A stretch of 7,078 nt of DNA from Bacteroidales bacterium (GCA_021160155.1 JAGHDB010000264.1:1-7078), one strand, 5' to 3'. Shown: positions 1-7,064, counted from the first letter of the stretch. Made by a program: numbers and translations. The notes: a model not told the origin generated them from the letters alone.

Positions 1-63
1 TACCTGGAGGAAAGAAATATTTACTATAAAAAGAGTGTTAAAATTCATACTTTCACCCAATAA
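1..63 (+). CDS. Possible C-terminal tail of an upstream gene (partial)
   Basis: Frame 1 is open from the window edge for 20 codons and closes with TAA at 61-63, just 8 bases before the next start codon. The residues are polar and basic (ends KIHTFTQ), which would suit a protein C-terminus. An open stretch of 20 codons in AT-rich DNA can easily arise by chance, and no domain can be recognised. It may equally be the upstream leader of the next gene. Confidence 0.25.
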   Translation, partial: YLEERNIYYKKSVKIHTFTQ

Positions 64-71
64 TTTACCAT

Positions 72-647
72 ATGATCCACGCAGTGAGGAAAATCACTTT
101 CTTTCGTCTCTTTTTGGGATGGGTTTTAATGGTTCCGCTGGTGGCTAACGGACAGGCATTGCCGAAATTAAGTTTGGGGGTTGCCGTGGGAGGAAGCGGA
201 TTGCTTGGCCCGGAGTTTCAGTACCGGCCAACCAGACATTTGGCCTTTGATATTGGAATTTATGGCCGGACTGTTCACTCCAATGTTTTTGAACCCCATT
301 GGTACCTGGGTCCGGCGGCTGACTTTGATTTGTCGGTATTCATCCTGCATCATGATAAACCTGAAAAAAACAAAAAAATTTATAACGGCCTGTATCTTAA
401 AGGAGGGATTGGTTTAAGTGTTCTTCAGGAGTATATGGCAGGTTTTGGTTGGGTCAGGGAAATACATTTGGTAAATCATCCGGGGCGTTTTATCCAGATG
501 CAGATTGGTCCTTCTATCCGGCATCGCGTTGAAACATATTTAAATACAAGGTATCCTCCGGGTTATCAGGAACAATCTCAGGAATGGTATTCTGCGATGA
601 TATATGCCAGATTTATCTGGTTCTTCGTACTGAGTAAAGATACATGA
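72..647 (+). CDS. Exported small protein, probable outer-membrane beta-barrel
   Basis: This encodes a 191-residue protein that I do not recognise as a named family. It starts with a signal peptide: basic residues at 6-7, a hydrophobic core at about 9-24, and a likely cleavage in the VANGQA region (residues 24-29). The mature part is rich in Gly and aromatic residues in alternating patterns (for example LSLGVAVGGSG near 34-44 and FDIGIYG near 59-65, then YLKGGIGLSV near 108-117). These resemble amphipathic strands with turns, as in Bacteroidetes 'outer membrane beta-barrel' proteins. A basic loop (DKPEKNKK, about 96-103) would be a turn or surface loop. The C-terminus ends in FVLSKDT rather than a terminal Phe, so assembly by the standard signal is not obvious. 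The ATG at 72 is the only start that keeps the signal peptide; no Shine-Dalgarno sequence precedes it. The barrel call rests on pattern only. Confidence 0.7.
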   Translation: MIHAVRKITFFRLFLGWVLMVPLVANGQALPKLSLGVAVGGSGLLGPEFQYRPTRHLAFDIGIYGRTVHSNVFEPHWYLGPAADFDLSVFILHHDKPEKNKKIYNGLYLKGGIGLSVLQEYMAGFGWVREIHLVNHPGRFIQMQIGPSIRHRVETYLNTRYPPGYQEQSQEWYSAMIYARFIWFFVLSKDT

Positions 648-689
648 TCAATCGCAACCTGCTGTCCGGCCTGTTTTGTTAATCCTTCT

Positions 690-715
690 TTTAGTACTTT
701 TCCGGGAGTACTAAA
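690..715. promoter_or_regulatory. Perfect 9-bp inverted repeat between the barrel and esterase genes
   Basis: TTTAGTACT (690-698) and AGTACTAAA (707-715) are exact reverse complements around an 8-base loop (TTTCCGGG). It lies 42 bases after the stop of the first gene and 22 bases before the next start. A T-rich stretch (CTTTTTC) follows only after about 10 bases, so it would be a weak intrinsic terminator; an operator or a leader hairpin is also possible. A TACTTTTC element at 695-702 matches 7 of 8 positions of the Bacteroidetes -7 consensus (TAnnTTTG), with TTTG at 675-678 upstream. That spacing of 16 is slightly short, so a promoter overlapping the palindrome is only a suggestion. Confidence 0.5.
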
Positions 716-737
716 CAAGCTTAATCTTTTTCGACCT

Positions 738-2360
738 ATGACTAAACGAATACTGCTGACGGTTTTGTTTCTCTGCACATCAATTATTTTTTCTGAGGCA
801 CAGATAAGGCATGTTAAAACCAGGCTCTCTTTCAGGATTAAAATTCCCGATTCGCTGGCCCCTGAACCGGTCACGGGAAGAATGTTTGTAATCATTGCCA
901 AAACCAACCGGCCTGAACCCAGGTTTCAGGTTGGAAGGACCGGCACCCCGTTCTGGGGGGTGGATGTAATGGATTTGAAAGCTGGAGAAAAGGCCGTTAT
1001 AACCAAAGAACAGATCGGTTCTCCTCTTGAAAGCATCGCAGAAATACCGCCGGGCAATTATTATATCCAGGCGGTATTTAACCGTTATACCCGGTTTGAA
1101 AGAGCAGACGGCCATGTGGTATGGCTGCACCAGGATCAATGGGAGGGACAAAACTGGAAAAGATCGCCCGGCAACCTGTACAGTGAAGTACAACGGATAT
1201 ATATTGATCCGGCCACCACCAGTAAGATCGAACTAACCGTTACGCATATAATTCCACCTGTAAAAGTTCCGGCAGATACGAAATATGTCAAACGGATAAA
1301 AATCAAAAGTAAAATACTCAGTGAATTCTGGGGGCAACCTATATATCTGGGTGCTACCATCCTGTTGCCCAAAGGATATGATACTCATCCAAATATTTTC
1401 TATCCGACTGTGTATCAGCATGGTCATTTTTCTCTCAGTGCCCCCTTCGGATTTGGATGGGGAAGATCGCTGGATTCGTTATGGAAAGGGTTGAATTTTC
1501 CACGGTTTATTGCGGTTAAAATCCAGCATCCCTGTCCCTATTTCGATGATTCATATGCCGTGAATTCCCCGGCTGTAGGACCGTACGGGGATGCGATCCA
1601 CCGGGAGCTAATCCCTGAAATCGAGAAACGGTTCCGGTGTATCCGGGAATCCTACGCACGGGTGCTGACCGGCGGATCCACCGGTGGATGGATCTCATTT
1701 GCCCTGCAGGTACTCCACCCCCGGTTTTACGGCGGTACCTGGTCATTCGCACCGGATCCGCTGCATTTTAATAATGTGGAAGGGATCAATATTTATGAGG
1801 ATAAAAATGCGTTTTACAAAATCCATGAATGGCGTAAAGTGCCGATACCCAATACACTTATACCATCAACCGGGATGATATGGCTGACGTCAAAACAAAG
1901 GAATTATTATGAACTGGCTAACGGGACAAAAGGCCGGTCGGGATGCCAACTCGATATCTGGTCGGCTGTTTTTGGTCCCCTGGGAGATGACGGATATTTT
2001 AAGCCGTTATTCAATAAAGTTACCGGCGATATTGATCCCGGCATAGTACCGTACTGGGCTGACCATTATGATATGCGAAACTACCTCGAACATCACTGGA
2101 AAACCATCGGTCCGGATTTGGTGGGAAAATTACATGTATTCTGTGGCGACCGGGATCATTTTCAGCTTAATTTCGGCACCTATGCTACGGAAAAGTTTCT
2201 TGAGACAACAAGAGATCCTTACTACGCCGGCTCATTTACATACGGGGCAAGAGAGGGGCACGGGTTTCGCCCCATGTCAACCGAACAGTTGCTGCGCATG
2301 ATGGCGCAGCATATCCTGAAAAATACCCCGCCGGGCAAACCGAAAGATTGGATGTACTAA
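738..2360 (+). CDS. Secreted esterase-like alpha/beta hydrolase with N-terminal beta domain
   Basis: This is a 540-residue protein. Residues 1-21 are a signal peptide (hydrophobic 5-18, cleavage probably before Q22), so it acts in the periplasm or outside the cell. Residues about 25-175 look like an all-beta accessory domain. From about 185 the protein looks like the esterase D-like (Esterase, PF00756) branch of alpha/beta hydrolases: ATILLPKGYD (206-215), TVYQHGH (224-230), then the nucleophile elbow GGSTGG (312-317) with Ser314. The likely acid is Asp471 or Asp473 in CGDRDH (469-474) and the likely base is His508 in EGHGF (506-510), so a full triad is visible in the right order. The natural substrate cannot be told; carboxylic esters or acylated sugars are typical of the family. 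The ATG at 738 is chosen because it opens the signal peptide; there is no Shine-Dalgarno sequence. It is followed after 59 bp by a peptidase gene on the same strand with no terminator visible between them, so the two may be co-transcribed. Confidence 0.82.
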   Translation: MTKRILLTVLFLCTSIIFSEAQIRHVKTRLSFRIKIPDSLAPEPVTGRMFVIIAKTNRPEPRFQVGRTGTPFWGVDVMDLKAGEKAVITKEQIGSPLESIAEIPPGNYYIQAVFNRYTRFERADGHVVWLHQDQWEGQNWKRSPGNLYSEVQRIYIDPATTSKIELTVTHIIPPVKVPADTKYVKRIKIKSKILSEFWGQPIYLGATILLPKGYDTHPNIFYPTVYQHGHFSLSAPFGFGWGRSLDSLWKGLNFPRFIAVKIQHPCPYFDDSYAVNSPAVGPYGDAIHRELIPEIEKRFRCIRESYARVLTGGSTGGWISFALQVLHPRFYGGTWSFAPDPLHFNNVEGINIYEDKNAFYKIHEWRKVPIPNTLIPSTGMIWLTSKQRNYYELANGTKGRSGCQLDIWSAVFGPLGDDGYFKPLFNKVTGDIDPGIVPYWADHYDMRNYLEHHWKTIGPDLVGKLHVFCGDRDHFQLNFGTYATEKFLETTRDPYYAGSFTYGAREGHGFRPMSTEQLLRMMAQHILKNTPPGKPKDWMY

Positions 2361-2419
2361 AAAACCGGCAGAAAAAGAAAATCGAAACTTTACACATTGC
2401 TTCATAAAACCAAACTATC

Positions 2420-4815
2420 ATGCGCAAAAGAGTATCCATCCCGATTGTATTATTCCTGGTTGTTTCACGCTTTGTAAATCTGAATGCCCAGGAGCAAAAA
2501 AAAGTACTGACACTGGATGACTATCCCAGGTGAAGTCGCATCAATTCAACCGGCTTATCCGTTAACGGAGAGTGGATGACTTACGCCTATCAGCCCAACG
2601 AAGGGGATGATACGCTTTATATTAAGAACCTGAAAACCCATGAGGTTATTAATGAACCTTACTGCAGTAATCCTGAATTTTCTGAAAACGCTGAATGGGT
2701 GGCCTTCTATCACAATCTGAAAGAGAAAGAGGTTAAAAAACTGAAAAAAAGCAAGAAACCGGTTACCCGCAAAGCTGTGCTGATGAAATGCTCTTCCGAT
2801 CCGAACGGGGGACCAAAGGTACTGCTCTGGCTGTTTTGAAAGGCTATAAACCCGATACGCTGGCCCAAAGGATCAATAAACTGGTTGTGGTGACTGCCTT
2901 AAATGGCCGGCCGCAAAAAAGAATCTTCAACGCTGAAGACCTGGCCGGTTTTCCCGGAGGAGATGTCATTAGTGAATCGGGATCCATCCGGTTTAGCCTG
3001 GATAACCAGCGAATAGTGCTGAGTATCAAGAAACAATCAAAAGTGATAAAAGCCAGTAAAGATACCATCGCCAATGTGGATGTATGGCACTGGAATGATG
3101 AAGAGATACAATCTGTTCAGATGGTCAGGATCTCACGTGAAAAAAGAAAAACATATACCGGGATACTGCATCTGAATGACTCCCGTTTTGTGCAGCTTTC
3201 AAGCGACAACCTCCGGTATGTCAGTCTCAACCGCAATCTGAACCGGGCGGTTGGAGCGGATCCGAAACCCTATATTAACGATATCAACTGGGGTGGCGGT
3301 TTCAGTGATTACTACCTGGTAAATGCCCGGACAGGTGAGAAAACCCTGATCGAAAAAAAGATCGGACGCAGTATGGGCCTCTCACCTGACGGCAGTTATT
3401 TTCTTTTTTTCAAGGATAAAAACTTTCACCTGTATGACCTGGATACAAGAAAAATGACCAATCTGACAGCAGGTATGGATGTTAGCTTTTTCAATCAGGA
3501 GGAGGACCATCCTTATGAAAATCCATCATACGGTTTAGCCGGATGGACCGATGACCGGCAATCGGTAATCCTCAATCACAAGTATGACTTATGGATAGTA
3601 TCTGTTGATGGATCAGGCGGATATAATCTTACCGGTAAGTACGGATCGGCAAAAGAAATCCGTTTCAGACTGATACGATTAACGGATGAACCGTATATCC
3701 ATTTAGAGAAAGACATTTACTTATCGGCTTATGGCGAGTGGACCAAAAAATCAGGTTATTTTCTGTTAAGAAAAGGTAAAGAACCCAAACAACTTGTTTT
3801 TGCCGATGCCAGTTTTGGAAGGCTTCGCAAAGCACGTGAAGCCGGCCGGTTTTTGTTTACCCGTCAGACTTTTGTCGATTTTCCCGATTACTATACCTCT
3901 GATCTCAAGTTTAAAAAGATAGTCAGGCAGACCGATGCCAATCCGCAGCAGGCTGAATATAAATGGGGGAGACGTATATTGATCGATTTCAAAAACAGTC
4001 GTGGCGATAAGCTGGCGGCAACATTAACACTACCTGCTGATTATCAGCCGGGTAAGAAATATCCGATGCTGGTTTACTTCTACGAAAAAATGTCGCAGCG
4101 GCATCACAGCTATTCGATGCCTACCTACGATGACCGCCCGCATATGTCAACCTATGCGAGCGACGGATACCTGGTGCTGATGCCTGATATAAAATACTAC
4201 GTGGGGCAACCGGGTTGGTGTGCGGTGGATTGCATCACATCGGCTGTTAAAAAGGTGATCGACCTGGGATATGCCGATCCGGCCCGGATCGGATTACAGG
4301 GTCATAGCTGGGGAGGGTATCAATCTTCATTCATCCTCACACAAACCGATATGTTTGCCTGCGTGGTCACCGGGGCACCGGTCACCAACCTGACCAGTAT
4401 GTATGACATCCTCTATAAAAACTCCGGTACCAACAACCATGGGATCTTTGAGCGCGGACAGGTAAGAATGGGTAAAGGAATGTTTGAGGATATGGATAAT
4501 TATATTGCACAGTCGCCGGTGCAGCAGGCATCTCATATTACCACTCCCTTCATGATCCTTCAGGGAACCAAAGACGGGGCAGTTGATTGGAACCAGGGGC
4601 TTGAATTGTATAATGCGGCCAGAAGACTGGGTAAGAAAGTCATCCTCCTTTCATACCCCGGTGAAAATCACCATCTTGCGAATAGAAATAATCAAAAGGA
4701 TTTTCAGCTCCGGATGAAACAGTTTTCCGATCATTATCTGAAGGGGACCACAGCGCCCGACTGGATGGTAAAGGGTGTTAAATTTGTGGATAAACCCTAT
4801 GAAAATGCGAAATAA
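2420..4815 (+). pseudogene. S9 family (prolyl oligopeptidase-type) peptidase, broken by a stop and a frameshift
   Basis: The gene starts at ATG 2420 with a signal peptide (hydrophobic 8-21, LNA before Q24). An in-frame TGA at 2531-2533 (codon 38) follows YPR; reading resumes in the same frame as SRINSTGLSVNGEW and on to about 2800. The frame then shifts: the first frame dies at 2837-2839, while the rest continues in another frame from about 2790 to TAA at 4813-4815. Adding one G to GGGGG (2804-2808) would join the two as NGGTKGTALAV, giving about 798 residues. A short deletion there is also possible, since the join seems tight for a propeller blade. The middle has beta-propeller-like WD/YD repeats (LSPDGSYFLFF; LAGWTDDRQSVILN). 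The C-terminal catalytic domain is complete: Ser in GHSWGGY (Ser codon 4306-4308), Asp in TKDGAVDW (Asp codon 4573-4575) and His in ENHHL (His codon 4669-4671). The family cleaves peptides, often after proline, outside the cytoplasm. Sequencing error could explain either lesion, but less easily both. Confidence 0.85.
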
Positions 4816-4831
4816 GAAGAGAGGGATGTGA

Positions 4832-4959
4832 TGTATAATACTCCCTGAAAACAGGACCACCGGTTATGTTTAACATAAACAATTTAATTTACCAATATGA
4901 AAAAGACGAGAAAGAAGCACAGTGCAGCGTTTAAAGCCCAGGTAGCCATAGAGGCAATC
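4832..4959 (+). mobile_element. Left-end remnant of an IS3-family insertion sequence
   Basis: A TG-starting end at about 4832 is followed by CTCCCTGAAAACAGGACC (4841-4858). This resembles the terminal inverted repeats of IS3-family elements. After about 65 bp comes the start of a typical IS3 orfA. Only the left end and 21 codons remain, and no right end or orfB is present in the window. The outer boundary is uncertain by a few bases because no target duplication can be paired. It lies 16 bases past the stop of the broken peptidase gene and at the point where base composition changes. Confidence 0.7.
4897..4959 (+). pseudogene. Truncated IS3-type transposase orfA (first 21 codons)
   Basis: ATG at 4897 opens MKKTRKKHSAAFKAQVAIE, which is the well-known N-terminus of IS3/IS150-type OrfA proteins, the start of the helix-turn-helix that binds the element ends. 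Similarity ends after AI at codon 21 (4959). The frame then runs through AT-rich DNA (NFFSLKKLIKN and so on) to TAA at 5014-5016, which is unrelated sequence. A full OrfA is about 90-120 residues, so this cannot encode an active transposase. Confidence 0.78.
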
Positions 4960-4973
4960 AATTTTTTTTCCTT

Positions 4974-5014
4974 AAAAAAACTAATAAAAAACCTTGCACT
5001 TAAGCAAATTAGTT
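4974..5014 (-). terminator. Probable intrinsic terminator of the amide hydrolase gene
   Basis: Read on the minus strand, just after the stop codon of the hydrolase, AACTAAT (from 5014) pairs with ATTAGTT (ending at 4979), with an inner stem TTGC/GCAA (5007-5004 with 4997-4994). An 8-base bulge (GGTTTTTT) lies on the second side. The structure runs straight into a T run (A run 4974-4980 on the plus strand). The stem is AT-rich and bulged, so termination strength is uncertain. Confidence 0.45.
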
Positions 5015-5026
5015 AATTGCTATTTT

Positions 5027-6388
5027 TTAGAAACCTTGAATATGATATATTTTATCCCAACTTTGATAAACCGAGAAATATAATTCTTTTGAATTTGGTA
5101 AATAGATAACCGACCAGGTTGTTCCATCTTGCGATACATCCTTAAGGACTTGCATACCTTCATTCCAATTAAGATTACCATTAGTTTTATCAAGTAATGT
5201 TGATATAGTATCATATCGCCGGCATTTTTTTCGTAGTAGGGTATCAGGAACATCACTGATCACATTGTTAGTCATTACCTGCCAATTTTTAGCTGAATAA
5301 CTCTTTTCCCATTCATTATCCAGATATTCCAGAATCACAGATTTACCACTGGCATCACTAACAAAAAAATGACAATTAATTTGAGTTAGGGAAAGATCAA
5401 ATGGGATATAATTCTCAACCAACTTAATCGCTTCATCAACAGTTTTTGAATGATCAAGTAGCTTACGAACTATATAGCCTATAAATAATGATTCTTTCCC
5501 TTCTTTAGGAGATACCTTAACCGAAATATTGATACCTGTTACCATGGCACATAAACCATGCTCATTCATACCATCATAAGCATAGAAGGGCGCAATCAGC
5601 AGTTTCTTACCAAAAGGAGTCTTTGCCATATCGCTCAAATCAAGATTCATAGGAAAACCCATGTCAATTGCTCTTGAAAAAGAAATAGATGCATAACCAT
5701 CGTCGGGTTTGTAATGGCTAACAATAATTGAACCCACGTTCTGGTTATCCCAGTTTCGCCCTATAACAACTCCATTTTCTTTTGTTGTTGTTGAAAATAT
5801 GCTGCAAAAGCGCCAGGTTTGATCCATCCAAGGATAATCAATTAATTTTTGGTTCTCTATTTGGAACAGTCTGTCAAGGTTACCATAATGAGTTATCAGG
5901 TAAAGTCCACCGGTAGCATACTGTTCGCTTATATCGCGAACTTTTACAATACTCTTTAGAGTTTTCTCATGGTCAGTACCGGTTCCTTGAATTTTAGCAA
6001 AATTTACATCAATTTCCTGTACTTTATGAGCGTCATCTTTTCTCCCCTTACTTAAAACCAGTGGGAAAGATTGACCGCCTTGTTTAAATGTTCCAACAAA
6101 AGCATTCTCCTTATTCAAAGTTGCTTCATACTGAATACCAGCATCTGTTATTTCAAATTTTAAAATAGAATTTTCATAACTTATAGTAGTTACAGGGATT
6201 CCTATTGCTCCTTGTTTTGGAACATCCATTGTAGCGCTAAGCTCATCTCCGGTTTTGGTAATATTAATTGATAATCCCAAATCTGTTCCATCAACTTTCA
6301 ATACTCCATTCCATTTACCTGAAATATCCTGGGCATAAATCGATATATTTATTAAAGTTGCTATTGCTATTATTACAATTTTTTTCAT
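5027..6388 (-). CDS. Secreted linear amide C-N hydrolase (choloylglycine/penicillin V acylase-like Ntn hydrolase) with N-terminal beta domain
   Basis: This is a 453-residue protein. Residues 1-19 are a signal peptide (mature end before Q20). Residues about 21-113 (ISGKWNGVLKV to SFPLVLSK) form a small beta-rich domain of a kind I recall ahead of alpha/beta hydrolases in Bacteroidetes. A linker (114-194) leads to an Ntn-hydrolase core of the choloylglycine hydrolase family (PF02275). The catalytic set is complete. Cys195, Arg211 and Asp214 (CSIF...GRNWD) have exactly the Cys2/Arg18/Asp21 spacing of bile salt hydrolase and penicillin V acylase. Asn287 in VTGIN (after YDGMNEHG), Asn374/375 in VMTNN and Arg390 or Arg391 in KKCRRYD fit the other active-site positions. 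It should cleave a linear amide (N-acyl amino acid, bile-acid conjugate, beta-lactam side chain or acyl-homoserine lactone); which one cannot be told. Because Cys195 is internal, activation would require cleavage just before it. A GGAAG ribosome site supports the ATG at 6388. Confidence 0.85.
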   Translation of the reverse strand: MKKIVIIAIATLINISIYAQDISGKWNGVLKVDGTDLGLSINITKTGDELSATMDVPKQGAIGIPVTTISYENSILKFEITDAGIQYEATLNKENAFVGTFKQGGQSFPLVLSKGRKDDAHKVQEIDVNFAKIQGTGTDHEKTLKSIVKVRDISEQYATGGLYLITHYGNLDRLFQIENQKLIDYPWMDQTWRFCSIFSTTTKENGVVIGRNWDNQNVGSIIVSHYKPDDGYASISFSRAIDMGFPMNLDLSDMAKTPFGKKLLIAPFYAYDGMNEHGLCAMVTGINISVKVSPKEGKESLFIGYIVRKLLDHSKTVDEAIKLVENYIPFDLSLTQINCHFFVSDASGKSVILEYLDNEWEKSYSAKNWQVMTNNVISDVPDTLLRKKCRRYDTISTLLDKTNGNLNWNEGMQVLKDVSQDGTTWSVIYLPNSKELYFSVYQSWDKIYHIQGF

Positions 6389-6395
6389 AGGCTAT

Positions 6396-6400
6396 CTTCC
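6396..6400 (-). promoter_or_regulatory. Shine-Dalgarno site of the amide hydrolase gene
   Basis: On the minus strand GGAAG lies 7 bases before the ATG (6388-6386). It is the clearest ribosome binding site in the window; the other genes have AT-rich leaders without one. It fixes the start that gives the signal peptide. Confidence 0.55.
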
Positions 6401-6429
6401 TATTTATTTTAAATGATTGTCAGTAATTG

Positions 6430-6448
6430 ACGGTCTCTTAATAACCGT
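6430..6448. other. Small inverted repeat in the gap between the two minus-strand genes
   Basis: ACGGT (6430-6434) and ACCGT (6444-6448) form a 5-bp stem with a 9-base loop, 15 bases after the stop of the DsrE2-like gene. CCGTG also occurs twice exactly 10 bp apart (6445 and 6455). No T run follows on the minus strand, so this is not a convincing terminator. The 74-bp gap would allow either read-through transcription or a separate promoter. Confidence 0.3.
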
Positions 6449-6462
6449 GAAAATCCGTGTTA

Positions 6463-7008
6463 TTATATAAATAATTGAGTTTTACTTTCTTCTGCATCAG
6501 CAAGAAATGTGCCAACACCGCAAATTGTCATATGAGGATAATCTATCATTTCATCTTTATTAAATCCCATAAGATTCATTGTCATCTCACAAATATTGAT
6601 TTCAACACCAAGTTCTCCTGCAGTTTTGAACATTTCTTCAAGAGAAGCAATATTCTTCTTTTTCATTAATGACTTCATCATTGAAGTACCAATCCCACCC
6701 ATATTCATTTTAGAAAGTTTAACTTTTGTGCTACCTTTTGGCAACATAAAACCAAACATTTTAGACATTAAATTTTTTCCTTTACCTTTTTTCTTAATAT
6801 CTCTTAAGGCTGCAGTGGCCCAAAATGTAAAGAACAATTTTACTTTTGTATCCATTGCTGTGGCTCCAGTAGCTATAATTAATGCTGCTAGTAACTTATC
6901 AAGGTTCCCTGAAAAAACAACAATAGTCATTTGGTCTTTTGTTCCTTTTTCTAAGTTTTCAACTTTTTTTTGCAATTCCTGAATTTGTTTTTCAATTTCA
7001 ATACTCAT
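6463..7008 (-). CDS. DsrE2-like (DsrE/DsrF/DrsH-like family) sulfur-transfer protein
   Basis: This is a 181-residue protein without a signal peptide. Residues 3-22 form a charged amphipathic helix with a heptad pattern (short coiled coil, perhaps for oligomerisation). After it comes a DsrE2-type fold (PF13686): VVFSGNLDKLLAALIIATGA (30-49), FFTFWATAALR (59-69), a Lys/Met-rich middle (71-118), then ICEMTMNLMGF (139-149) and the C-terminal GVGTFLADA (164-172). The Cys140 in the C-x-M-x-x-x-LMG setting matches the conserved cysteine thought to carry persulfide sulfur in this family; Cys163 is a second candidate. Family members are linked to cytoplasmic sulfur trafficking, often near rhodaneses or TusA, but none of those is seen here. 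It stands 74 bp upstream of the amide hydrolase on the same strand. No Shine-Dalgarno sequence precedes the ATG at 7008. The specific partner is unknown. Confidence 0.83.
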   Translation of the reverse strand: MSIEIEKQIQELQKKVENLEKGTKDQMTIVVFSGNLDKLLAALIIATGATAMDTKVKLFFTFWATAALRDIKKKGKGKNLMSKMFGFMLPKGSTKVKLSKMNMGGIGTSMMKSLMKKKNIASLEEMFKTAGELGVEINICEMTMNLMGFNKDEMIDYPHMTICGVGTFLADAEESKTQLFI

Positions 7009-7028
7009 AATGCATTATTTTTTAATTT

Positions 7029-7060
7029 CAAATTATTGCCAACGGCAGTCTCACGCCAAA
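7029..7060 (-). promoter_or_regulatory. Candidate Bacteroidetes-type promoter for the DsrE2-like gene
   Basis: On the minus strand TTTG (7060-7057) is followed after 21 bases by TAATTTG (7035-7029), which is one base short of the -7 consensus TAnnTTTG. The spacing fits the -33/-7 arrangement known in Bacteroides. Transcription would start about 15 bases before the ATG. The match is imperfect and lies in AT-rich DNA. Confidence 0.3.
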
Positions 7061-7064
7061 GGCG
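7037..7064. repeat. Two adjacent short GC-rich hairpins at the window end
   Basis: TGCCAACGGCA (7037-7047) and CGCCAAAGGCG (7054-7064) are each a perfect 4-bp stem around a 3-base loop, six bases apart, and share the core GCCAAnGGC. They stand out as GC-rich in an AT-rich stretch. They may be the edge of a dispersed intergenic repeat or an operator pair; the window ends too soon to say. Confidence 0.4.

Noticed and set aside
780..1193. Minus-strand open frame of 137 codons.
   Set aside because: It lies entirely inside the esterase gene, has no recognisable motifs and no start signal.
2531..2533. Reading of TGA as tryptophan (recoded genetic code) or selenocysteine in the peptidase gene.
   Set aside because: The first complete gene ends at TGA (645-647), Trp is encoded by TGG throughout, a second independent frameshift is present in the same gene, and no selenocysteine insertion element is apparent just after the TGA.
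2788..4815. A stand-alone peptidase starting at ATG 2788.
   Set aside because: It would lack a signal peptide and the first propeller part. The upstream reading frames clearly encode those pieces, so this is the 3' part of a broken gene.
6445..6459. CCGTG direct repeat with 10-bp period as an operator.
   Set aside because: Only two five-base units are present, and such short repeats are expected by chance; noted only within the intergenic hairpin entry.
6596..6982. Long plus-strand open frame of 128 codons with hydrophobic segments.
   Set aside because: It is the antisense of the DsrE2-like gene, whose family motifs are clear on the minus strand. The hydrophobic look comes from antisense of Lys/Glu/Met-rich codons.
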